Positions 56,267 through 64,000 of a DNA stretch of 64,000 bases are shown here, piece by piece. Each line of letters begins with the position of its first letter. Position 1 is the stretch's first letter. The notes beneath the pieces were generated by a model. That model had not been told where the DNA came from. It did not search any database and saw nothing but the letters and a program-made list of their open reading frames with translations. A program made the translations under genes and the position numbers. Source of the DNA: Corylus avellana (Eukaryota > Streptophyta > Magnoliopsida > Fagales > Betulaceae); NCBI RefSeq assembly GCF_901000735.1, contig NC_081547.1, positions 14,366,739 through 14,430,738 on the forward strand, given 5' to 3'.

Positions 56267-57995
56267 ACTAAAAAAACAATAAAAAACTCATCCTAAGAAT
56301 TTCCCAAGAGAGGGCTGATTAAGCATTTAAAACAAGAGAAATAATATATTAATTAATTAATGAAGCGTGCCCATGTGATTCTACTCCGCCACTAAAAGGC
56401 TGAAACTTCACCTCACATACCCAACTTGCTAGCCTATAACTTCACCTCACTATTTAAATGGATACAAATTTTTTACAAGTTTGGTTTTAGAAAATTTATT
56501 AATTTATTACAAATAAGCTTTTAAAAGTAATATGTGTCCTTAGCATTTTAAAAGTATATGTTTTTTTAGGAAAATATTAGGTATTCTCATAGTGTTCTCC
56601 TCGTCCTAGGTGGATATTATTTTCTAAAAATTAGATGAGAGAAATAAAAGCCTATGTTTTTTTTAAAAAAAATAATAATAATATACATCTAAGACCACGA
56701 GAACACCAAAACATTCTTCATTTTTTTTTTTTTAATATCATATATTTTTTTTGCATGTTTTTTTAATAATTTAAAGGGTACTTTTTTTCTGGCCAAGTGA
56801 TTGACCCTTTTCTAACTAGCTTCATTCCCTTTTTTTTTTTTTTTTTTTTTTTTTTTAGAGTCATCTTGTTGTATGGTGCTCTAAATTAATGTCATTAATT
56901 TTTTTTAATAAAATTTACTTTTCTCCAAGAGTTATTGTTCGTTTACCGATTAAGTAGAAGAAAACCCAAAAAAAAAATTAATAAAAAGACCAAAAAATAT
57001 GTAGAAGAAAACGAGTCCGTAAAACCTACATATTATTTATAAGACAAAGTTTTCCTTCAAACTAAATTGAAAGAATTTCTTTTAATCTAGTCTATAAAAG
57101 TGACATGTGTCCATTTCTTAATAACATGTGCGATGCACGTAAGTTTTTAATAAATTTTATTTCAACTTTGTCCTTACTATTAAAAAAATATGTACATCTC
57201 ACATGTTTAAAGGACACATGTGTAAAAAATGATGAATTTTAAAAATGATATATATTTTTTTTAATCTTCAGATAAAGAATAAATTGGGGCGTGATTCAAG
57301 AGTTTTAAGTTTTTTTTTTTTTTCGTGTAAAAAATGATAGTTTCTTTTTTGGTCAAAGAATAAAATTGTGAACTACATGCATTGAAGCCGACATCAAGAG
57401 AAACAAGTTGAGCTAAAGCAACTCCTGTGTAGTTATTGATCGATCAGGCAACCTGTATCTTTCACACTACAGTTGGCCATATCTTTTCGGGATTATATAC
57501 AAATATAGAAACTCTATAATATATATATATTTGTGGGATACATATATAAACTACTCGCTTTTAGTGATCTAGAAATCAAATTAATTACTACCCTTTTTAT
57601 TGTTTTCATGTAATGTTGCCCTAGTTACAAGGCACTTTGTGGAAGACGTCCTGACGGGCTTCGCGGCTTTAGCAACTCTAATTTCAGACTGCTATGTGGC
57701 TGCCAAACAGTTGGACATATATTAAAAATAAAAAAATAAAAATAAAAATTGTTATTTTATTTTTGTTAGTTAAATTTTTATGAGTTAATAATTAGTTTTT
57801 AATGCCTCAAAACTTATTTTTTGATTCAAAATTAAAACCTAGGGGTGAAAAGGTTAACTCTTTAGAAATGGTATCACCTAAAAGGGATTCGATTATCCTA
57901 AATTTGGTACTAATGTTTTAAATTTGGTGCTAATACCTCAAATTTAGTGTAAATATCTCAAATTTGAATTCTCCTTTAATATCTCTCTTCTTCAA

Positions 57996-58031
<36 letters not shown>

Positions 58032-58792
58032 GTCTGACGCTTGGCTGCCTCAATTTGGCAGCCAGAAATCTCTATTCCTAATTTCAACTTCAACTCTAGA
58101 GATTGTAATTTTGCAGCACATGGGTTAACAACAGAGGTCATTAAACATGTCGTAGGCATAATATGGAGGAATGAAATATCCTCGTGTATGTACAATATTA
58201 TAAAGAGATGAATTTATACCTCCTCTTTGATTGTATTGTTTTATAACGATTTTTGGAATAAAATATCCACTTTTCTCAAAAAAAAAGAAAAAAAAAAAAA
58301 AAGAAAAAAAAAAAAATTTAAAAAGAATATTCCTTTCGCTGTTGAAATTGATGTTTACTTGTAATTGGTTTATCTGCCGTTATCAGCCTTGGAATTCTTC
58401 GTTTTGTTTTTGTTGTTTTTTGTTTTTAAATAATTCTCGTGATTGCTTTCAGCACTACAAAAATATTCCTAGCCTTGTCATTCACCACTAGCAATAGAGG
58501 ATTTGGCAACCTGGCATCAGCCGTCATCGCACGCACGTTTCGTGAATCGTGGTATCTACTAAAGAAATCACAAAAAATCTGTTTTTTAGCAAAATTGGGT
58601 CAATGCTGGATCTCATTTTTCTACCCCCATGAACGTGAAAACATGGAAAAAGTATGTCTCACAATTCACTTTATCACTCTCTTTGCACTACTCAACACTC
58701 ATGGGGACATTGACCAGAATGCAAGCAGATTATGCAATACGCTTTGGACTTTCCAAGATTGTGTTCAAATAAAAATAATGAGTAAAGACAAA
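56267..58792. other. intergenic, AT-rich, with small inverted repeats
   Basis: No gene. A small inverted repeat GACATGTGTCC (57101) / GGACACATGTG (57221) may be the ends of a short MITE. A repeat of about 21 bp (AAATTTGGTGCTAATACCTC and variants) is seen at about 57898-57970. Several poly(A)/(T) tracts. An open frame at 58439-58834 shows no protein-like pattern. Confidence 0.5.
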
Positions 58793-58886
58793 CAGCATGC
58801 GGCGTGCATGGCACGCCCGTGCTGTTTATCTTAAAAAAAAAAAAAAAAAAATTTTGCACCGGCGTGCCACGCACGCCGCGTGCTGT
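58793..58886. repeat. GC-rich foldback with poly(A) loop
   Basis: Arms 58793-58823 and 58856-58886 are 31-bp inverted repeats with 28 matches (ACAGCATGCGGCGTGCATGG against the complementary ACAGCACGCGGCGTGCGTGG). The loop is a poly(A) run with short borders. It stands out as a GC island in sequence that is otherwise well over 60 per cent AT. Confidence 0.88.
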
Positions 58887-59751
58887 AAATCAATTCTCAA
58901 AAATAATTGAGGTAGTGGTGGTCATTTTTAGCCACTTGCTTGCTTTTTTTATTATTTTTTTAACTTTACCTTTAACTTTAACTTTACAAAATTCTATGAA
59001 TTTCTACTATTTTAACATTATTCTCTGAAGTTTAAAAATTTTGAACTAAGAGTATTGACCTTTCAAATTCTTTCAATTATGCTATTTTCGTTTCAATTCG
59101 TTAAATATTGTTAAAATTTATATATATATTGCAAAGAAGTGTTTTTTTTTTTTTTTTAATATATGAAAAAGTAAACGTATGAATCTTTCTAATTTTTTGT
59201 TTTATTTTTTATAATAAAAAAGAGTATTTTAGAAATTTTGACAAAATTTAACAGAAAATCATAAAGGTAATTGAAAGAAATTAAAAGTTCGATACATTTA
59301 ATTAAGAGTTTGTAAATTTCGGGAGATAATTTCAAAACATATAGAAGTTCAGAAAGGTTTTCAAGAGTTTTTCTTTTAAAAAAAAATGCAAAAAAGGGTA
59401 GGCAAGTGATCAAAGTGACTTTTGTGTCTTAGCGTGATCATGGTAATGCTTACTCGCTGAAAATCAATGATAGAAAGATCCTACACCGAGAAATTGCAAA
59501 AGTTTTTTTACATCAGTTCAGCAAAAGCCTAATCAAGTCCCACATAAACACTGATAAATGCCTAGCGGATAAAGCAGAAATAATCCCAAACGTGTTCCCA
59601 TAGTAGCCACCCACCCCACTGTTGACTTCAATTGCCTTGGCCAGACATTTGTAAACATCATGGGACTAATCCTCCTTGTATATATTCTTTCTACACATAA
59701 ATAATGGGACATTTAACTCCTTTTTTTTTTCTTTTTTTTTTTTATCCTCAA

Positions 59752-59859
59752 GGGTAGTTTAATCGGTTAGGGATTACGCCTCATAAAGCGGAGGTCACTA
59801 GTTCAAATCCTCTCCGCCCTCTTACTCTTATGCGGACATGTCAAAAAAAAAAAAAAAAA
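59752..59859 (+). mobile_element. tRNA-derived SINE (copy 1 of the duplication)
   Basis: AGGGTAGTTTAATCGGTTAG carries an A-box-like sequence and CACTAGTTCAAATCC a B-box-like one. The body ends GCGGACATGTC with a poly(A) tail. Flanks AACTCCTTTT and AACTCTTTTT suggest a target duplication. Confidence 0.75.
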
Positions 59860-59891
<32 letters not shown>

Positions 59892-59911
59892 NNNNNNNNN
59901 NNNNNNNNNNN
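59892..59911. other. assembly gap (20 N)
   Basis: Twenty N between a poly(T) run and the start of duplication copy 2. Confidence 1.
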
Positions 59912-60442
59912 ATCTTTACAATTTTTTGTTTTATTTTTTATAATAAAAAAGAGTATTTTAGAAATTTTGACAAAATTTAACAAAAAAAAAAAATAAAGAT
60001 AATTGAAAGAATTTTCAAAACATATAGAAGTTCGGAAAGGTTTTAAGGAGTTTTTCTTTTAAAATAAAAAAAATGCAAAAAAGGATAGGCAAGTGATCTG
60101 AGTGACTTTTGTGTCTTGGCGTGATCATAGTAATGCTTACTCACTTAAAATCAATGATAAAAAGACCCAACACCGAGAAATTGCAAAAGTTTTTTCACAT
60201 CAGTTCAACTATAGCCTTATCGAGTCCCAAAGAAACACTAATAAATGCCTAGCGGTCCAGCGGATAAAGTAGAAGTAATCCCAAACGTGTTCCCATAGTA
60301 GCCACCCACCCCACTGTTGACTTCAATTACCTTGGCAGACATTTGTAAACATCATAGGACTAATCCTCCTTGTATATATTCTTTCTACACATAAATAATG
60401 GGACATTTAACTCCTTTTTTTTTTTTTTTTTTTTAATCATGA

Positions 60443-60547
60443 AGGGTAGCTTAATCGGTTAGGGATTACGTCTCATAAAGCAGAGGTCACTAGCTCGAAT
60501 CCTCTCCCCCCTCTTACGCGGACATGTCAAAAAAAAAAAAAAAAAAC
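60443..60547 (+). mobile_element. tRNA-derived SINE (copy 2 of the duplication)
   Basis: GGGTAGCTTAATCGGTTAGG (A box TAGCTTAATCGG), CACTAGCTCGAATCC (B box), GCGGACATGTC and poly(A). Same flanks as copy 1, so it was duplicated with its surroundings rather than inserted twice. Confidence 0.75.
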
Positions 60548-60560
60548 TCTTTTTTATTTA

Positions 60561-62717
60561 TTTTTTCTTTTTTAAATCAATTACCTAACTCAAGGCTTAA
60601 CTCCATATATTCAATTATCTCGATAGAAGGATGGAACCATAAATTTTTATCGAAAAGTGCTAAAATATGAATGAAAATATGTTAATTAAGACTAATTAAA
60701 GATTAAAGCAATATATAAAATTAGTATTCATTCGGTGTTAACAAAAGATATATTTCAATTTTCAACTCAAATACCTATCAAAATGGAATATGACATTCTC
60801 TTAAATCTTGAAAGTCTACTACATTCCGTAGCCATCCCCTCCATATATCGCCGAGCAATAGGTTTTCATGGACGGTGGTCGATAAAGGATAAAGACAACC
60901 CCTTTAATGGTTGGTTGAAAATCACTACCACCATATTAATTAAAAGGATGAGTACCCCAAAAACCTTTTTTGTTCCCATGTGAACAAAACCCCCCAATAC
61001 AAACACATGAGCTGAGAGATAACCAATTTGGGCCTTGAATGAGTTTACATGATATTTTCAGAAAAATAGGAGAGAAACAAGAAAAGTAAAACAAGGAAGC
61101 AAGATTAGGTGATTGAAAAAGACATTTGTACAAATATATTTTATTTATTTATATATATTTACATATAAAGACCATATGGACCAATGGTTGGTTTGAACAT
61201 AAAATAGTCAAAACTTTTGCCCATTGTGACAAGAAAAGGAAAGAAGTAATTCCAGTGAGAGAGGGAAAAGGAGTGAGAGAGACAGAAGTGTATAGGAAAG
61301 GCATGCATGTGTAGGAAATCATGGACAAAATCTTTCATGTAAAAGTTTATTGAAGAAGAATAAGAAGAAGTTACGTCGTGGCAGCAACTGCCAAATCTTG
61401 TTTGAGATTGAAAAAATAATTGAGGTTGCATCATCAGTAATGCAAATCCACATCCTCACCTTACCAACTAGAAAATAAATGTGGGATGGCTTTGAACGTG
61501 GCCCATGTTAATCTATTGGTTGTGCACCACATGATTTCAAACATTCCTTTTCTTAATTTTGTGAGAGCATGTATTGGCAGTATTGCGATTTTGTTGGGAT
61601 AATTTGGGTTTTTTAAAGAAATTGTAAGAAAAATAAAAAGGGTTTGGAATTGCATTTTTAAAAATAGACGTTATAATTTCACGCTGCAAACTCTTATAAA
61701 TAATGTCCTTGTTGGTAATTTGCACAAAAAACCTCACTTTCATACTAAATACTTATTTGGGGAAAAAAAAAAAAACACTTTTCAACAAATTTTACCAAAT
61801 GATCATTGCAATTTTAAAGATGAGGGGAAACTTCACTTACTTTGTGAATTATCACCCCTTTTGTAATGTCCCCTCCTAAAGTTTAAAGTCTTTCAATTTA
61901 GTGTACTGAACTTTTTATTTTTTTCAATATCCTCATCTGTTAGGAATTTTTGTTAAATCCCAACAAAATTTACAAAATACCCTCCTGTTTTTTTAGAAAA
62001 AATATTTATTTATTTATTTTGCAAAGATTGAGGCATGTGTATTTTTGCAAATACCTTTAAATTCAGACAAACACATTAATCTTTGCAATTTTTTTTTTCT
62101 CTAAAACAAATGGGGTATTTTCGAAAAAGTTAATTGTAAACAATTAAAATATGGACACACTAATTAAATTGAACTTTAAGAGGGATATTGCAAATTGTGA
62201 GGACATGTCAATGTCAAAAAAAAAAAAAAAAAAAAACAAGAGATATTGCAAAACTGACGACAATTCAGAAGTTCAGTGAAGTTTTTCCTAAAAATAATAT
62301 TTTTAAAAATTGCGTATTGAAATGGTTATTTTTAAAATCACAAACCCAAACAAATCTTTAGATATGCAAGAAGAAGACAAAAGAGAAGAAACCAGAGGGA
62401 TCCTCTTTGTGTTTTCTTGTTCTTCGAAAATTGAATCGTTATTTTACTCTGAAACCGGAATAAATATCAAAATATTATTGAGAAAAGTACACATGGTGAT
62501 GGTGGAGTATTAAAAATAAACAAATAAATAAATAAAAATCAACCCATCAATATTTTATAAGAATAGAGGACTTGGTGTTGGTGTGATGGATGACAATTTT
62601 CAAGTTTTGATTAACTATTTTTACTGACATAATTAAATATATGCATAGTAGTATATTACTACCTAGTTTATTTATTATATGAAAAAACCAATGGTCTAAC
62701 TGATTATACCTGATCTA
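60561..62717. other. intergenic, AT-rich
   Basis: No gene supported. At about 61865-62210 there is a possible MITE: ATGTCCCCTCCTAAAGTTTA on the left and, inverted, ATATCCCTCTTAAAGTTCAA on the right. Short frames at 60735-60983 and 62310-62513 have no recognisable pattern. Confidence 0.5.
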
Positions 62718-63106
62718 CTACAAAAAACTACACGATTTGTAACGTGTCTACTGTGACATGTTACTATTTAGTAACACTACAAAAAACTACACAATTTGTA
62801 ACGTGTCTACTGTGACATGTTACTATTTAGTAACATGTCAAATTTGACACGTTATTAAATCGAAAACATAAAATAAAATAAAATAAATTCGAAAACTTTA
62901 GTAATGTGTCAAAGTTGACACGTTACTAAATCGAAAAATTAAAAATAAAATCAAATCAAATCAAAATCAAAAATCAAAAACTTTAGTAACGTGTCAAGTT
63001 GACACGGTACTAAAATGGTAACATGTCGTTACTAAATCGAAAACTTAAAAAAAAAATTTAAAAAAAATTCGAAAACTTTAGTAACGTGTCAAAGTTGACA
63101 CGTTAC
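62718..63106. repeat. array of GTAACGTGTC palindromes with duplicated head; CACTA-like end
   Basis: A 59-bp head beginning CTACAAAAAACTACAC is duplicated (62718 and 62777), the second copy preceded to give CACTACAAAAAA, the start typical of CACTA (En/Spm) elements. Four palindromes with arms GTAACGTGTCAA/TTGACACGTTAC follow at 62831-62854, 62901-62926, 62986-63010 and 63081-63106, spaced about 70-95 bp and separated by AAA/TCGAAAACTT sequence. A matching far end (GTAGTG at 63303-63308) is only a weak candidate. Confidence 0.7.
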
Positions 63107-63601
63107 TAAATGGGCATTGGAAACACGCATACGCGTCAGTCCCTCGTTTTCTCTTTTTCTTTCTTCTTCCCTCTTTTTCTTCCTCCCAGCCACACTTTTT
63201 CTAATATTGGTGCTATAAGGTTAAAATGCCATTTTCCAACATTTTCTAAGTCTTATTAAAACGCCATTAATTACAATATTGGTGCTATAAGCTTAGCATC
63301 CAGTAGTGCAATTTAACATAGGAAGAAGTCTCATATCTTTCTACTTAACAAGAAATGACAATGAATAAAGACAACTTTGGTGTTGGGCAAGGACTACCTT
63401 ATGGCTTGGGGGCTTGGCTATAGGGTAGTTCCGCCCGCTGTTAATATGACATTGCGTGGTATCATGATCAAAAGATAGTTATTAAATAAAAATACAAGTT
63501 GCACTTGTGCCATGTTTTTAATTCAAACTATAATTAATAAATTTGAGCTCAATAATATTAATAAATTTGAGCTCTATAATTATTAGGGTAAAGTCCACAT
63601 A
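63107..63601. other. intergenic, no gene seen
   Basis: A pyrimidine-rich stretch (63145-63190), a short repeat AATATTGGTGCTATAAG (63206 and 63272), and a direct duplication ATAAATTTGAGCTC (63537 and 63561). Confidence 0.5.
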
Positions 63602-64000
63602 TACGGGTGTAAACGAGCCGAGCTTGAGCGAGCTTTTCTTGTTTGGGCTCGGCTTGTTTAAATTTTACTCGAGCTCGAGCCGAGCTTAAGGACGAGCCAA
63701 AAAATCGAGCTCGAGCTCGAGCTCATAATAAATCGAGCCGAGTTAGTTCACGAGTTGGCTCTTATATTTAATTTATTAATTTTTTTTTTTACTATAAATT
63801 TAAACTTCAAGTACTTTTAAACGGCTCAAGAAGTTAGCTTGCATATGAGCATTTGCTTAGTCTGGCTAACGAAGTATGGAGCTCGAGTCAATACAACAAG
63901 GCACTTGGTTTCGAAGAGAAAGGATATGCATTATTTTATAATAAAATGATGCTATTAAAAAAACAATCATCAATTTTAATATTAATATGAGGAATTATGT
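63602..64000. mobile_element. end of a hAT-like element, truncated by window edge
   Basis: ACGGGTGTAAACGAGCCGAG followed by dense GAGCTCGAGC/GCTCGGCTTG subterminal repeats (63603-63770), a pattern typical of one end of non-autonomous plant hAT elements. The other end is not in the window. Confidence 0.55.

Larger units (their letters stand above)
59183..60560. repeat. tandem duplication of about 700 bp on both sides of an assembly gap
   Basis: Copy 1 59183-59891 and copy 2 59912-60560 are collinear (for example GCAAGTGATCAAAGTGACTT and GCAAGTGATCTGAGTGACTT; CACCCCACTGTTGACTTCAA in both). Copy 2 lacks about 50 bp present in copy 1. Where aligned they differ by roughly 10 per cent over a 95-base stretch I compared. 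Each copy contains the same SINE. Confidence 0.85.

Noticed and set aside
58439..58834. 131-codon open frame upstream of the GC foldback
   Set aside because: No family pattern, no plausible splice structure, and it runs into the foldback arm.
59752..60547. tRNA genes at 59752 and 60443
   Set aside because: They have A- and B-box-like sequences but no proper acceptor or anticodon stems and they end in poly(A); they are SINE heads.

Overview
This is plant nuclear DNA, most likely from a woody eudicot. It is AT-rich, carries nested Athila-type Ty3/gypsy retrotransposons primed by tRNA-Asp, MITEs, a tRNA-derived SINE and many microsatellites, and it has one host gene of 17 exons. No bacterial, organellar or CRISPR features are present. 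All calls come from reading the sequence; no database search was run.

Positions 1-42,413 are a retrotransposon nest. Element A (minus strand, running off the left edge) has a solo LTR of its own family inserted in its gag (1626-2985) and a 5' LTR at 3352-4733. Positions 4734-7766 hold a decayed coiled-coil reading frame, two tandem repeats and AT microsatellites. Element B (plus, 7767-16415) has both LTRs, gag, protease, a scrap of integrase and an extra ORF3, but no reverse transcriptase, RNase H or integrase core. Element C (plus, 18282-26474) has a truncated 5' LTR, gag, a protease fused to the end of RT, RNase H, and an integrase split by a Tourist-like MITE; it lacks ORF3. Element E (minus, up to 42413) is the oldest host: C sits in its 3' non-coding region, the complete element D (28485-36803, flanked by ATAGC) in its gag, solo LTR F (37248-39337) in its leader and solo LTR G (40766-42233, flanked by ATCCT) in its 5' LTR. 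D carries a 1.2-kb hAT-like insertion in its 5' LTR. No element is autonomous.

Positions 42,414-45,219 hold a six-copy repeat of about 172 bp that reads as a repeated peptide on the minus strand, and unassigned sequence. Positions 45,220-52,049 (minus) are an intact oxidosqualene cyclase gene: 17 exons, all GT-AG introns, 762 codons, with the DCTAE catalytic motif and the MWCYCR motif typical of beta-amyrin synthase. Its leader contains a TA/GA microsatellite and a 14-codon upstream ORF.

Positions 52,050-64,000 are intergenic: SINE copies, a diverged tandem duplication on both sides of a 20-N assembly gap, MITE-like inverted repeats, a GC-rich foldback, an array of GTAACGTGTC palindromes and the end of a hAT-like element.

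The least expected signals are structural and non-coding. (1) All eight A/B/C/E-type LTRs carry four spaced copies of one motif (AGTATACACCCATGC or a variant); at least two copies sit in the loops of short stems, and the clearest stem shows compensatory base changes. (2) A 20-nt hairpin lies between two internal polypurine-like tracts in four elements, again with covariation. (3) CpG-rich GCGATCGAGCGC-type motif clusters recur in the LTRs and leaders of two families.
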